64,000 nucleotides of DNA, taken from positions 1-64,000 of the forward strand of contig JAEUHX010000007.1 in assembly GCA_016792805.1 (NCBI GenBank). The letters are read 5' to 3'. Both the position numbers and the translations under genes were made by a program. Under the pieces are notes generated by a model. It did not search any database. It was not told the DNA's origin and saw only the letters and a list, made by a program, of their open reading frames with translations. Position 1 is the stretch's first letter; each line of letters opens with the position of its first letter. The stretch comes from Planctomycetota bacterium. GTDB taxonomy: Bacteria > Planctomycetota > UBA1135 > JACQFD01. Shown here piece by piece: positions 25,879 through 35,549 of this stretch.

Positions 25879-27222
25879 GTGCCCCAGCTCCAATCCTCAA
25901 CTTCGCTTCGAGTCGCTGTGTTGGGCGGCGGCATCTCCGGGCTGGCCTCGGCATGGCACCTCTCTCGCGCGGGGCATCGGGTCGTGCTCTTCGAAGCAAG
26001 CTCCGAGCTTGGGGGGCTGGCCTCGGCGTTCGACCACGACGGACTCGCCGTGGAGCGCTTCTACCACTGTCTCATGCCCACGGACGACGCCCTGCTGGCG
26101 CTGCTGCGCGACGTCGGCATCGAGCGCGAAGTGATCTGGCGGCAAGTGGCGATGGGCTTCATGGTCGGTGGGCGCGTCTTCCCGATGAACACGGCCCTCG
26201 ACCTGCTGCGGTTCGAGCCGCTGCCATTCCTCGATCGGCTGCGCATGGGTCTCATGGCGCTGCGCGCGCGCGCCCAGGGGCCGAAGCCGGAGCTCGACGA
26301 AATCACCGTCGTGGAGTGGATTCGGCAGACCGCCGGCGAACGGCTCTACCGCCGCCTCTGGAAACCTCTACTCGAGGCGAAGCTCGGCGACAGCCACGCG
26401 GGCATCCCGGCGCTGTGGCTAGCGAGCCGCATCCATCGCGAGAAGAGCTCACAAAAAGAGGTCAAGGGATTCGTGCCCGGCGGGTATCGAGCGATCGCCG
26501 CCGCGATCGAGCGCGGGCTGCGATCCATGGGGGCCGTCATTCGGCTGCGCACGGAAGTGAAGCGCATCGAGCTTTCCGGAGAAAAAGTGGATGTCACTTT
26601 TCAAGACGGAGCGTGTGAAGCCTTCGATCGGGCCGTTGTGACAACACCGCTCGTCACGCTGCACCAGATGGCCCCGACGCTGCCGCTCGGCGCGGTTCGG
26701 GACGTGCAGCTCGACTACCAGGGCGTCGTGAATGGAGTGATCCTCACGAAAAGACCTCTCTCGCGCTTTTATTGGATGCCGATCGTCGAGAGCGGCGCCG
26801 TTTGCCAGGGTGTCGTGGAAATGACGAATCTCGTGCCGGCCGCGCGGTCGAACGGGGTCTATGTGAATTACTTCGTGAATTACACACATCGCTCGAGCGA
26901 GCTCTACAGCAGAAGCGACGGCGAACTGCTCGATTTGTACGAGGCCGACATGCGGCGGCTCTTCCCGCATGCAGCCGGCGGAGTTGTGGGGCGCTACCTC
27001 TTCCGCACGCCCTTCGTCGAGCCCATCTGGACGCTTCGCTACGGGCGGCAGCGGCCGCCGGTGAATCCGATCCCGGGGCGGGTCTACCTCGCGTGTACCG
27101 CGCAGGTGTATCCGAAGATCAATGCGTGGAATTCGTGCTGCGAGGTGGCGGCGGAGATGGCCGAGACCTTCGCGCGCGAGATTTCTGCGACGCGGCCGGT
27201 TGCCGTGGCTGGTCGCGCTTGA
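25879..27222 (+). CDS. FAD-dependent amine-oxidase-like oxidoreductase
   Basis: A 447-residue flavoprotein beginning at the GTG at 25879, just before the dinucleotide-binding motif VAVLGGGISGLASAWHLSRA (GxGxxG) and the acidic end of the second strand (VVLFEASSELGGLAS). A middle section contains KGFVPGGYRAIAAAIERGL, and a C-terminal FAD contact is near RVYLACTAQVYPKINAWN. It resembles protoporphyrinogen-oxidase-like and UDP-galactopyranose-mutase-like proteins found in polysaccharide loci. It overlaps the GT2 gene by four bases (TTGA), so it forms a coupled unit with that gene and wecB, probably modifying or isomerising a sugar carrier. Confidence 0.8.
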   Translation: MPQLQSSTSLRVAVLGGGISGLASAWHLSRAGHRVVLFEASSELGGLASAFDHDGLAVERFYHCLMPTDDALLALLRDVGIEREVIWRQVAMGFMVGGRVFPMNTALDLLRFEPLPFLDRLRMGLMALRARAQGPKPELDEITVVEWIRQTAGERLYRRLWKPLLEAKLGDSHAGIPALWLASRIHREKSSQKEVKGFVPGGYRAIAAAIERGLRSMGAVIRLRTEVKRIELSGEKVDVTFQDGACEAFDRAVVTTPLVTLHQMAPTLPLGAVRDVQLDYQGVVNGVILTKRPLSRFYWMPIVESGAVCQGVVEMTNLVPAARSNGVYVNYFVNYTHRSSELYSRSDGELLDLYEADMRRLFPHAAGGVVGRYLFRTPFVEPIWTLRYGRQRPPVNPIPGRVYLACTAQVYPKINAWNSCCEVAAEMAETFAREISATRPVAVAGRA

Positions 27223-28037
27223 TTTACGTTCTTTTCCCCGCCTTCAATGAAGAGGAGTCGATCGGCGCGGCGCTGGCAGCGCTCGGCTCCGCCATGAGAG
27301 GACACGCGGAGAGTTATTGTGCAGTGCTCGTAGACGACGGCAGCACCGACCGCACTGTGGCGGTGGCGGAAAAGGCGGCGGCCGAACTTGGGGGCGCACT
27401 CGAACTACGCGTGCTGAAGCACGGCGTGAATCAAGGGCTTGGCGCCGGGCTGAAAACGGGTATCCGTTGGTGCCTCGAGCACGCGCGCGACGAAGACGTG
27501 CTCGTCTCTCTCGATGCCGACAATACACATCCTCCCGCGCTCATCCCTGGAATGGTGCAGCTTCTGCGCTCCGGCGGCTACGACCTCGTGATCGCATCGC
27601 GCTACCAGCGCGGCGCCGTGATCCATGGGGTGCCGGGATACCGGCGCCTGCTTTCCGACGGCGGACGGTTCCTATTTCAAGCGCTTTTTTATATTCCCGG
27701 GGTTCGAGATTACACATGCTGCTTCCGCGCCTACCGGATTCCGGTGCTCCGGAGGGCAGATTACGTCTACCGAGACGACTGGCTCACCGCCCGCGGCTTC
27801 GAAGCCGTGATGGATTTATTGCTTCGATTGCGTCAGCTCGGGATCCACGCGGCTGAAGTGCCGATCGAGCTGCAATACGAGCAGCGCGTGGGACGAAGCA
27901 AGATGCGCGTGCTGCACACGATTCGCCGGACGCTCGCCCTTCTCGGTGCTCGTTTTGTGGAGCGGTTCGGCCGCTACTCGCGGCGCAACGTGCAGGCGCG
28001 GCTCTCGCAGGCGCAAGCCGCCGGAGCTCGCGCATGA
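27219..28037 (+). CDS. Family 2 glycosyltransferase (polyprenyl-phosphate sugar synthase-like)
   Basis: A 272-residue GT-A enzyme. The TTG at 27219 overlaps the preceding stop and immediately precedes IYVLFPAFNEEESIGAALAA. Motifs: VLVDDGSTDRT (first Asp), LKHGVNQGLGAGLKTGI, DVLVSLDADNTH (DxD-like), VIASRYQRGAVIHGVPGYR, then LTARGFEAVMDLLLRLRQLG and VPIELQYEQRVGRSKM. This matches dolichol-phosphate-mannose-synthase-like enzymes that charge a lipid carrier. Such a carrier could feed the membrane glycosyltransferase at 20990. Coupled to wecB by an ATGA overlap. Confidence 0.9.
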   Translation: MIYVLFPAFNEEESIGAALAALGSAMRGHAESYCAVLVDDGSTDRTVAVAEKAAAELGGALELRVLKHGVNQGLGAGLKTGIRWCLEHARDEDVLVSLDADNTHPPALIPGMVQLLRSGGYDLVIASRYQRGAVIHGVPGYRRLLSDGGRFLFQALFYIPGVRDYTCCFRAYRIPVLRRADYVYRDDWLTARGFEAVMDLLLRLRQLGIHAAEVPIELQYEQRVGRSKMRVLHTIRRTLALLGARFVERFGRYSRRNVQARLSQAQAAGARA

Positions 28038-29152
28038 AAATCGCCATCGTCGTCGGGACACGGCCGGAAATTGTAAAGATGGCGCCGCTCGTGCGCGCGT
28101 GCCGCGCGCGGCGCACCGCATTGACGCTGATCCACACGGGGCAGCATTACTCTTTCGAGATGGACGGCGTCTTCTTTTCCGAGCTTGGGCTTCCGTCGCC
28201 TCATTACAATTTAAAAGTAGGCTCCGGATCGCATCCGGCGCAGATCGCCGCGATTTTGCGGGGAATGGAGCCCGTGCTGGAGAAGGAGAAGCCCGACTGG
28301 GTTCTCGTCGAGGGCGATACAAACTCGGTGCTGGCGGCTGGGCTCGCGGCTCAGAAGATGCGGCTGCGCGTCGGGCATGTGGAGGCGGGACTCCGATCGT
28401 TCGACCGCCGTATGCCCGAGGAGTCGAATCGAGTTCTAACAGATCACTTGTCGGATTTGTGCTTCGCGCCAACGGAACATGCCCGGAAGCTGCTGCTTGC
28501 CGAGGGCATCCCTGCGGAGCGCATCGCCGTCACCGGGAACACGGTCGTCGATGAGCTGGAGAGGCAGCGGCCGCGGGCCCTGCGCGCCGTGCGGCTCGAG
28601 TCGCTCGGAGTCTCGAAGGCGCGATATGCCGTGGCGACGGCGCACCGGCCCGAAAATGTGGACGACCCGGTTCGGCTTCGGGCGATCTTTGAAGGGATCG
28701 ATGCCGCCGCGCGTGCTCTCAACATGCCGGCGCTCGTTCCGTTGCATCCACGCACAAAAAAGCAGCTCGACGCTCTTGGGTTCGAGCTGCGCGAGCCGAT
28801 CCGAGTGCTTCCGCCCCTTGGATACTTGGAGTTCCTCGGGCTCCAAGCTCAGGCGGCATTGATTCTTACAGATTCCGGCGGGATCCAGGAGGAGGCCTGC
28901 TGTCTGCGGGTGCCTTGCGTGACGATGCGCGACTCGACGGAGCGGCCGGAGTCGGTCGACGTGGGGGCGAACGTGCTCGCGGGGGCGGATCGAGACCGTA
29001 TTGTGGATTCTGCCCGGTCCATGGTGCGCAGCCGCCGACGCTGGAGGAATCCGTTCGGGGCGGGGCGCGCTGCTGAACGCATCCTCGATGCGATTGCGAA
29101 GTCTAGTTCTGCGCGCTCGGCGCCCGGTAGCGTTCGATCGCGCCGTCGCTGA
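28034..29152 (+). CDS. wecB: UDP-N-acetylglucosamine 2-epimerase (non-hydrolysing)
   Basis: A 372-residue enzyme that interconverts UDP-GlcNAc and UDP-ManNAc. Family motifs: KIAIVVGTRPEIVKMAPL at the N terminus, LIHTGQHYSFEMDGVFF, WVLVEGDTNSVLAAGLAAQ, VGHVEAGLRSFDRRMPEESN, ITGNTVVDEL-like VTGNTVVDELE, ATAHRPENVDDP, and LTDSGGIQEEACCLRVPCVT with PESVDVGAN. Length is normal. It overlaps the GT2 gene by four bases and ends 50 bp inside the convergent gene at 29103, so the two tails overlap. It supplies ManNAc for surface glycan. Confidence 0.95.
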   Translation: MKIAIVVGTRPEIVKMAPLVRACRARRTALTLIHTGQHYSFEMDGVFFSELGLPSPHYNLKVGSGSHPAQIAAILRGMEPVLEKEKPDWVLVEGDTNSVLAAGLAAQKMRLRVGHVEAGLRSFDRRMPEESNRVLTDHLSDLCFAPTEHARKLLLAEGIPAERIAVTGNTVVDELERQRPRALRAVRLESLGVSKARYAVATAHRPENVDDPVRLRAIFEGIDAAARALNMPALVPLHPRTKKQLDALGFELREPIRVLPPLGYLEFLGLQAQAALILTDSGGIQEEACCLRVPCVTMRDSTERPESVDVGANVLAGADRDRIVDSARSMVRSRRRWRNPFGAGRAAERILDAIAKSSSARSAPGSVRSRRR

Positions 29153-30992
29153 AGATCCAGAGCTCGGCGCCCCTCTCGGCAAAGAACGGAGTTCCCGAGA
29201 GCAGGCGTCCCTTGGAGCTCAGTCGTCCGCGCGGCTTGTCGGTCGACCCGCCGAAGATCACAAGTCCGGGCTCTCGTGCGTAGCTGCCGCCGTTGTTCTC
29301 GACGACCAGCGTGGAGCCGTCGAAAGCCATGTTCGTGCTCGGCGTAGCCCAGAGCGGCAACTCAAACATCTTGCTGAGATTGCCTTGATGATTGTGCAGG
29401 GAGAGCCCCGACCAGCGGTGATCGCGGGATGACAGCTCACTGGGGGGCACCAGCAGCACCCAGCTCTCGCGGCCGTATCGGTCATTGCCGAATGCCACTG
29501 CGGCGGGATTGTGAATCCAGAAATTGTACGGTCCGTTCTGTATGACGCGCGGCGAACCCGACTCGGGCTCGAGCTCCGCAAGCCGGCTTTCGCTCAGAAG
29601 CCAAGGGGCCCCCGTGGAATCCGCCACAATCTTCGCCATCTTGCGAGCTCCGAGCGCCCGATCGGAAAGCCGAGCTCCGGTGGCGGTCCAGCGCGCGGCG
29701 CGCAGCGGTGAGATCGGATCTTTTGTGGCGTAGACAATCCACACGCTGCTGTCGCGGTGGATGCTCAACGATCTGCAGAGATTGCCCGGCGTCCAGATTT
29801 CGAAGGGAATCGCGGACGCGGACTCCTCAGTGCCCTGCGGGTCATAGATCCGAAGGCGCCCGTCTCGGCAAAGGGCGGCGATGCGACGGTCGTGCCCCAG
29901 CGCAACCGATTGCGCTCCGTCGAGCGGTATGCGTCCAAGCGACTCCAGCTCCATGATCGGCGAGGCTTGAGCTTCGCGATGGACGCGCGCGCCATCTATT
30001 GGAATTGTGGTCTCCGGACGATCGTAATCCTTCCAGCTCGCTCGAGCAGCCCTGCTGTCGAACGGGTCTTTGACCGTGCTTACGGCCCACTCTCCGGAGC
30101 TACGAACCGCTTGGAATTGTGAACTCATCGTTTGCTCGGCGGGGTCGATCAGATAAAAGCGCCCCGCTTGATGCCCCGGCCCTCCGATTGCGCTGCGACC
30201 TGCCCAGGTGGGCTCGTCGCCCATGGGGCGCCACGCAACGGTCTCGGCGCCCCCGGCCTCGCGTAGGAGCGACCAAACCAAGGATCCGTCGACGTCAAAT
30301 AACCCAAAGATCACTTGTGCTGGCGCGGGACTCGGCGCTGATTGCTCGCGGAGCATCCAGGCCGTAAATGTGAGTGGCGTGCCCGGCACCGCGCAAGAGC
30401 CCAGCGAGTGGCTTCGCCCAGGGGTAATGCCGGGAAGCCCCACTGCTGTTGCGGCGCGCTCAAGCGGGAGGATCTCCTTTCTCTCGAGCTCGCCTGACGG
30501 CTCGACGATCCAGAGTTCCCACCTCTCATGGAGCCCGCTCGGAGTCACTCCTTCGATGGATCTCACGAGCAGGCGGTTCGATCCATCGAACGTCACGCCA
30601 GACATGGCCGCGACCGTGGGGGCGTGCATCATTTCTGCGCGACGCCGGCCGAGTGAGATCGGTCTGTGGACCCTCACGCGTCCATCGCGCGACAGCAACA
30701 CAATAAAAGTATCCTCCTTGTCGTCAGCCGACTCCCACCAGCGAGAGTGACGTCCCCAACCCCACACATCTCCGTCGTCATTCAAGCTCAAGCTGTAGAG
30801 CGTGAAGGGGAGCGTCTTCCGCCACCGAATCTGTCCATTCGTAACGACCACATATTGAGCAGGACCCACGCCGTTGCGGTCTTCGGCGAGCACCGTTGCC
30901 GAAGAATGTCGAGTCGCGGAGTAGGTCGGCGTCGTCGGGACCCACTGGTCGGGGCGGAGCTGAGCTGCGAGCAGGAGCGCCAGAAGGTTCAT
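29103..30992 (-). CDS. Secreted beta-propeller-like protein of unknown function
   Basis: A protein of about 629 residues. The ATG at 30992 is preferred over 31001 because a GGTGG lies ten bases upstream of it and only one base from the other. A short signal-like N terminus is present (MNLLALLLAAQLRPDQ). The rest is Trp/Gly/Asp-rich beta-strand sequence with propeller-like turns (GDVWGWGRHSRWWESADDKE, LLSRDGRVRVHRPI, VALGHDRRIAALCRDGRLRI, DRYGRESWVLLVPP). No named family is recognised. It stands alone, tail-to-tail with wecB. Possibly a surface or periplasmic sensor or binding protein. Confidence 0.6.
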   Translation of the reverse strand: MNLLALLLAAQLRPDQWVPTTPTYSATRHSSATVLAEDRNGVGPAQYVVVTNGQIRWRKTLPFTLYSLSLNDDGDVWGWGRHSRWWESADDKEDTFIVLLSRDGRVRVHRPISLGRRRAEMMHAPTVAAMSGVTFDGSNRLLVRSIEGVTPSGLHERWELWIVEPSGELERKEILPLERAATAVGLPGITPGRSHSLGSCAVPGTPLTFTAWMLREQSAPSPAPAQVIFGLFDVDGSLVWSLLREAGGAETVAWRPMGDEPTWAGRSAIGGPGHQAGRFYLIDPAEQTMSSQFQAVRSSGEWAVSTVKDPFDSRAARASWKDYDRPETTIPIDGARVHREAQASPIMELESLGRIPLDGAQSVALGHDRRIAALCRDGRLRIYDPQGTEESASAIPFEIWTPGNLCRSLSIHRDSSVWIVYATKDPISPLRAARWTATGARLSDRALGARKMAKIVADSTGAPWLLSESRLAELEPESGSPRVIQNGPYNFWIHNPAAVAFGNDRYGRESWVLLVPPSELSSRDHRWSGLSLHNHQGNLSKMFELPLWATPSTNMAFDGSTLVVENNGGSYAREPGLVIFGGSTDKPRGRLSSKGRLLSGTPFFAERGAELWIFSDGAIERYRAPSAQN

Positions 30993-31090
30993 GGCGAGCA
31001 TGCCACCAGGGTACGGCCGAGGTCGTTCCCTGCGATCGTCACGAGGCTGTAAGTGCTTCGAAGCGGAGTTCGCCTCCGGGAAGCAGCCGT

Positions 31091-31564
31091 GCGGCGATCA
31101 GCGGAAATGGTGCCGTCGTGGCTTTTGAGACGGCGGCGTCCAATCTGACCTCGCCCGATACCAATCAAGGAAATGATGTCTTCTGGGTGACGCTCGAAAC
31201 GTCCTCCGAGCCTCTCCAACGACGGGACAACTGTTGCCTTCATCGCGTATGCAGCCAATCTGACCTCCGCCGTGCAGTCCGGAGACCGCAATATCTTCCT
31301 GCGTTCCGCGGCGCGGGCCGCCGCTTGGGGCGGTCTCGGCGACGCCTTCGTGCCGGGGCACGTCCTCGGGCTCACGCGCGGCCGCAGATTCTTCTGAAGG
31401 TCCACCCCCAGAAGCGATTGTTTGTGCTCTCCGCAGCAAAAGATCAATTTTCCGGCGCCCCGCAGGAGAGCCTCGGCGTTTGGCTCAGCCTCGGCAGCTC
31501 CTGCGGCAGCACGATGGCGGATTGGACCGCCACCGGCGCGTCGGGCACGAAGTTCCGGCTGTAG
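31091..31564 (+). pseudogene. Decayed beta-propeller repeat gene
   Basis: Two adjacent propeller repeats are recognisable but in different frames: AISGNGAVVAFETAASNLTS with DTNQGNDVFWV in one frame, then, from about 31212, LSNDGTTVAFIAYAANLTSA with QSGDRNIFLRS in another, ending at a stop at 31398. The original frame resumes with KRLFVLSAAKDQ and runs to 31564. The repeats match the PD40/SBBP-like type (SxDGxxVAFxSxASNLxxxDTN). No start, signal peptide or ribosome-binding site remains. I read this as the frameshifted tail of a once longer secreted propeller gene. Confidence 0.6.
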
Positions 31565-31584
31565 CTTTCCGCAGCGGCGCGCGG

Positions 31585-32871
31585 CTACGGCAGCGGATAG
31601 GCGCGGCAGAAGTCGCGCACTTCGCCGTGGATCTTGGCGAGCCGCGCCTCGTCGTTGCGTGCGGCCATCGCCTCGTCGATCCACTGTGCCACGCGGTCGA
31701 TCTCCGCTTCCTTCAGGCCGCGCGATGTGATCGCCGGCGTGCCAATGCGAACGCCGCTCGTCACCATTGGCTTCTCTGGGTCGCCCGGGATCAGGTTTTT
31801 ATTGACCGTCAATCCGGCCTTTCCGAGCGCCGCCTCCGCGTCCTTCCCGGTGAGCCCCTTGGATCGGCAGTCCACGAGCACCATGTGGTTGTCGGTGCCG
31901 CCGGAAACAAGCCGGAACCCGCGCTCGAGCAGCCGCTCGCCGAGCCGAGCCGCGTTTTTCTTGACCTGCGTCTGATACTGCACAAATGACGGCTGCAGCG
32001 CTTCGCCGAAAGCCACGGCCTTGGCGAGAATCACGTGCATGAGCGGACCGCCCTGCACTCCGGGGAATAGTGCAGAGTCAATCTTCTTCTTGTGCTCTTC
32101 CTTGCAGAGCACCGTGCCGCCGCGCGGGCCGCGCATGGTCTTGTGCGTCGTGAACGAGACGGCGTCCGCGTGGGGCACCGGATCGGGGTGGAGCTTCGCC
32201 GCCACGAGCCCGGCCGGGTGCGCCATATCCACAAAAAACAGCGCGCCCACTTCTCGGGCGATTTCACCGAAGGTCGCGAAATCGATCGCGCGCGGATAGG
32301 CGCTCGCTCCAGCGACGATCATGCGCGGCCGCAGCTCGCGCGCCTTTGTGCGCACGAGGTCGTAGTCGATGCGCCCGGTCTCGGGGTTCACGCCGTAGCC
32401 GGTGAACTTAAAAAACACTCCCGAGAAGTTCTTCGGATGGCCGTGCGTCAGGTGTCCGCCGTGGTTCAGATCCATCGCGAGCACAGAGTCGCCGTGCTGG
32501 AGCAGCGCCTGGTAAACGGCCTGGTTCGCCTGCGCGCCCGAGTGGGGCTGAACGTTGGCGTGCACCGCGCTGAAGAGCTGTTTCACGCGCGTGCGCGCGA
32601 GATCCTCGGCCCGGTCGACGACCTCACACCCGCCGTAGTAGCGCGCTCCGGGGTAGCCCTCCGCGTACTTATTGGTGAGATAAGTAGACATCGCCTCGCG
32701 AACCGCCCGGGAAGTATGATTTTCCGAGGCGATGAGCTCGAGTCCTGTTGCTTCGCGCTCGTATTCGTCCTGCGCGATGCGGAAGGCCTCGGCGTCGGCT
32801 TCGGCGAGCGGCTGGCCGTGGGTGCTGGGAGATGCGGCGACCATGGGGTGCTGGGGGTTCGAGTTCGACAT
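31585..32871 (-). CDS. glyA: Serine hydroxymethyltransferase
   Basis: A 428-residue PLP enzyme of the fold-type I family that converts serine and tetrahydrofolate to glycine and methylene-THF. Motifs: [57 protein letters not shown], the PLP-Lys segment [14 protein letters not shown], and [20 protein letters not shown]. The length is normal, with a short extension at the N terminus (the second ATG at 32844 is also possible). Stands alone on the minus strand between a propeller pseudogene and the methyltransferase. Confidence 0.97.
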   Translation of the reverse strand: MSNSNPQHPMVAASPSTHGQPLAEADAEAFRIAQDEYEREATGLELIASENHTSRAVREAMSTYLTNKYAEGYPGARYYGGCEVVDRAEDLARTRVKQLFSAVHANVQPHSGAQANQAVYQALLQHGDSVLAMDLNHGGHLTHGHPKNFSGVFFKFTGYGVNPETGRIDYDLVRTKARELRPRMIVAGASAYPRAIDFATFGEIAREVGALFFVDMAHPAGLVAAKLHPDPVPHADAVSFTTHKTMRGPRGGTVLCKEEHKKKIDSALFPGVQGGPLMHVILAKAVAFGEALQPSFVQYQTQVKKNAARLGERLLERGFRLVSGGTDNHMVLVDCRSKGLTGKDAEAALGKAGLTVNKNLIPGDPEKPMVTSGVRIGTPAITSRGLKEAEIDRVAQWIDEAMAARNDEARLAKIHGEVRDFCRAYPLP

Positions 32872-32902
32872 TCCAGTGAGCGTTCCGATCAGAGTGAGTC
32901 TT

Positions 32903-33610
32903 CTAAATCTGCGGGCGAGTCGCTATGCAACAATTCACGCGGGCTTCGCTGCGGTGGTCGGCCTGCGCCAGGCAATCCAGAAAGCTCTGGCTCACATATC
33001 CGGCCTGCTCGCCGCAATGGCGCGTGAGGAGCGTCCTGGGCTCGCACCGCTGCCGCCAAGCGTCGAGCACGCCGGCCTCGGCGGCGGCGTCGGTGTAACT
33101 TCTCAGAAGTGCACAGACTCCGCCGGGGAGCGGCTCGCGACCGAAAAGGCTGTCGATCTCCACGAGCGCAATCCAGCCCCCCGGCCTCAGCGACTCGAGC
33201 CAGCGGCGCAGCACGGGCGCGAGGTCGACGAAGTAGGCCGCGGCGAAGCTCGACCAGATGCCGTCCACCGGCTCGAGAAGCGGCAGGGGCTCGCGCAGAT
33301 CGGCTGTCACGAATTGTGCATCTGGGATCGCTCGCTCGCGCGCCGCTGCGAGCAGCTCTTCATGGAGGTCGATGCCGGTTACCTCGGCGCCGCGTGCCGC
33401 GAAGGCCGCGCTCTGATCGCCCACGGCACCGCCGAGATCCGCAACGCAGCTCCCTTCAAGATTCGGGAGCCGGCCGTAATCGCGCTCGAAGGCACGCCAG
33501 CGTGCTTGGCGTCGGTACTCGTCGGCGAGTGTCAAGGAAACGAGCAGGCCTCCGTGCCGCCCGCGCGCGAGCAGCCGGTTTCTGTGGAAATTTACAATGA
33601 ATGCCACCAC
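32903..33610 (-). CDS. SAM-dependent class I methyltransferase
   Basis: A 235-residue protein with the Rossmann signature [20 protein letters not shown], the acidic second strand [22 protein letters not shown] and the [20 protein letters not shown] motif. The substrate is unknown. The likely start is a GTG at 33610; it overlaps the upstream gene by 19 bp on the same strand, so the pair is one operon. Confidence 0.85.
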   Translation of the reverse strand: MVAFIVNFHRNRLLARGRHGGLLVSLTLADEYRRQARWRAFERDYGRLPNLEGSCVADLGGAVGDQSAAFAARGAEVTGIDLHEELLAAARERAIPDAQFVTADLREPLPLLEPVDGIWSSFAAAYFVDLAPVLRRWLESLRPGGWIALVEIDSLFGREPLPGGVCALLRSYTDAAAEAGVLDAWRQRCEPRTLLTRHCGEQAGYVSQSFLDCLAQADHRSEARVNCCIATRPQI

Positions 33611-34392
33611 GCGGCCGTCGGCTCGCCAGCCGTTCGCTGGAACGACTGCAGAACGAGCGTCACGACGACGGGCGCATTGCGCGCGTGGTTGGGCACCAAG
33701 AGCAACGAGAAGAAAGTCGCCACGGCGGCGACGCCGCGGACCGCGGGTGCGAGCGCCGGCGCCAGGTGCACCATGCGATCGAGGGCGGCTTGCAGTCTCA
33801 CTCGCAGGCGCGGGAAGAACCCGCGCACTGCCTCCGAGTGGGCGACCGCGGAGCAGATTCCGAGCGTTTCGACCCAGGCGCGCATCGGCAAGGTCATGAC
33901 CGCGAACCGCACGCCGTTACGCGAGAGCTCGAGCCGCTCGCGGAGCCGAAGCACCCAGGGGTACGTCGAGGCCATGGCGTCGCAGAGGGAGAGCTCCTCG
34001 GGACGCCAGGTATCGACGATGCGATCGGCAAAGGCCTCATAGATGCGCCGCTCGAGCTCCTCGACGGAGCCGTCCGTGGGAAGGCCCAGCCACTCGGCGG
34101 TGCGTTGGAGCATCTCTCGCCAGGTGATGTTGCGGACGGGGAGGAGCCGCTCGTAGGCCACATGCCCGCGCGCCTGCATGCCGAGGAGGTCGCGGTGGAG
34201 GATTGCCCAGGCTTCGCGCGCCGGGTCGCGCTCGAGGTGCTCAATGGGGACGCCCAGGTGTGCGGCGATACGCGCGCGCGAGTCGGCGTCCATCTCGACG
34301 AGGATCTCAAACGGCCTGCGAACGCCTTCGCGCTCTGCGAGCTTGACGATCGACGAATGGCGCGGGGCGGAGATACCAGACAGCCGGACCAT
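33592..34392 (-). CDS. Hypothetical protein with a C-terminal hydrophobic segment
   Basis: A 266-residue protein starting at the ATG at 34392. It contains RRPFEILVEMDADSRARIAA and HLGVPIEHLERDPAREAWAI. A helical middle with Trp residues is followed by a hydrophobic stretch near the end (VRGVAAVATFFSLLLVPNHA). I do not recognise a family. It forms an overlapping pair with the methyltransferase. A link to membrane-associated modification is guesswork. Confidence 0.55.
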   Translation of the reverse strand: MVRLSGISAPRHSSIVKLAEREGVRRPFEILVEMDADSRARIAAHLGVPIEHLERDPAREAWAILHRDLLGMQARGHVAYERLLPVRNITWREMLQRTAEWLGLPTDGSVEELERRIYEAFADRIVDTWRPEELSLCDAMASTYPWVLRLRERLELSRNGVRFAVMTLPMRAWVETLGICSAVAHSEAVRGFFPRLRVRLQAALDRMVHLAPALAPAVRGVAAVATFFSLLLVPNHARNAPVVVTLVLQSFQRTAGEPTAAWWHSL

Positions 34393-34524
34393 ACGCGGCG
34401 GAGTGTAGCGTGGAGGTGCGGTGGCGCGCACGCGGGCCGAGGGGCCCGCAGGGACCTACCGCGGCCGTCGCGCTCGCGAGGAACGGAGGACAATCGGGCG
34501 TCTGTTCTCACCCCAGAGTCTCCA

Positions 34525-35313
34525 ATGCTTCAGGGTTCCCATCGGACGGCGCTCTTCGTTGGGCTTTCTTCGCTGCTCTTGGCGGCCGGGTGGCGCGTTC
34601 GCGAAGAGGACGCGCTGGAGAAGCTCCAAGTCGAAGATCTGCGGTGCGGAAAGAACGAGCGGCAGCGCTATTTCCTGATTCGGCCTGCGAAGGAAGTGAA
34701 GGCGCCCAAGGAAGGCTTCGGGCTGCTGCTGGTGCTCCCCGGGGGTGACGGGTCGGCCGAGTTCCACGGATTTGTGAAGACGATCGCCGCCTATGCCGCC
34801 GGTGATCAGTTCCTGGTGGCGCAGCTGGTGGCGCCCAAGTGGAAGCCCGAGCAGGTTCCGGTTTGGCCGACGCGGCCGTCGCCGCTGCCGAAGGCGGAGT
34901 TCACAACCGAGGAATTTGTGAAGTCAGTGGTCGCGGAGGTGGCGAAATCACAGAAAATCGACGCAAGCCGCGTGTATCAGCTCTGCTGGTCGTCGAGCGG
35001 TCCGGCGGGATATGTGATGGCGACGGAGGAGAAGACTCCGATCCGCGGATCGATCATTGCGATGTCGGTCTTCCACGGAAAAGAGATCGCAAAGATACAG
35101 AAATCCAAGGGGCGCCCCTTCTTCTTGTTGCATTCACCGGAGGATACGACCTGCCCGATCCGGCTGGCGGAAGAGGCGGAGACGGCGCTGACGAAAGCGG
35201 GCGCTGTTGTCACCTTCGAGCGCTACTCGGGCGGGCACGGCTGGACGTTTCCGGTGCACCCCACCCTGCGCCGCGCGCTCGCGTGGCTGGACGAGAAGCG
35301 CGCGAAGAAGTGA
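34525..35313 (+). CDS. Secreted alpha/beta hydrolase (esterase/depolymerase type)
   Basis: A 262-residue protein beginning at the ATG at 34525 with a hydrophobic signal-like N terminus (HRTALFVGLSSLLLAAGW). Core: LLLVLPGGDGSAEFHGFVKT (oxyanion loop), the nucleophile strand CWSSSGPAGYVMA (SxSxG-like instead of GxSxG), LLHSPEDTTCPIRLAEEAE (catalytic Asp), and YSGGHGWTFP (catalytic His). The Ser-Asp-His set therefore seems present. It resembles polyhydroxybutyrate-depolymerase-like or phospholipase/carboxylesterase proteins. Isolated plus-strand gene; a double hairpin follows its stop. Confidence 0.8.
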   Translation: MLQGSHRTALFVGLSSLLLAAGWRVREEDALEKLQVEDLRCGKNERQRYFLIRPAKEVKAPKEGFGLLLVLPGGDGSAEFHGFVKTIAAYAAGDQFLVAQLVAPKWKPEQVPVWPTRPSPLPKAEFTTEEFVKSVVAEVAKSQKIDASRVYQLCWSSSGPAGYVMATEEKTPIRGSIIAMSVFHGKEIAKIQKSKGRPFFLLHSPEDTTCPIRLAEEAETALTKAGAVVTFERYSGGHGWTFPVHPTLRRALAWLDEKRAKK

Positions 35314-35344
35314 GGAGTGGGGCGCGCTTGCCCGACTCGCCAAA

Positions 35345-35393
35345 CCGTAGGGCGCGGGTACACCCGCGCCGATTCGGGCGCGCGAGCGCGCCC
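35345..35393 (+). repeat. Double-hairpin repeat, copy 1
   Basis: CCGTAG followed by GGCGCGGGT-ac-ACCCGCGCC (35351-35370, 9-bp stem, 2-base loop), then a 5-base spacer, then GGGCGCGC-ga-GCGCGCCC (35376-35393). It starts 31 bp after the alpha/beta hydrolase stop. The same layout, CCGTAG plus two hairpins, recurs at 50067-50116 and inverted at 49941-49990. Confidence 0.75.
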
Positions 35394-35549
35394 AGATAAC
35401 GCAGAGGAGAAGCCCACCGTGGCGGATGCGGACTCCTCCGAAGATCCGCGATAGGAGCGATCGGCTTGACGGCCTTTCGAGGTGTCGGCTACGGTCCTTC
35501 GGCCTTCGATAGTCAGGGCCCCGGAGAGTTCGGGGCGTAGCGAGAAAGC

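Noticed and set aside
33601..34500. Plus-strand frame upstream of the alpha/beta hydrolase
   Set aside because: Antisense to the gene at 33592-34392; signal-like start and hydrolase fold begin only at 34525.
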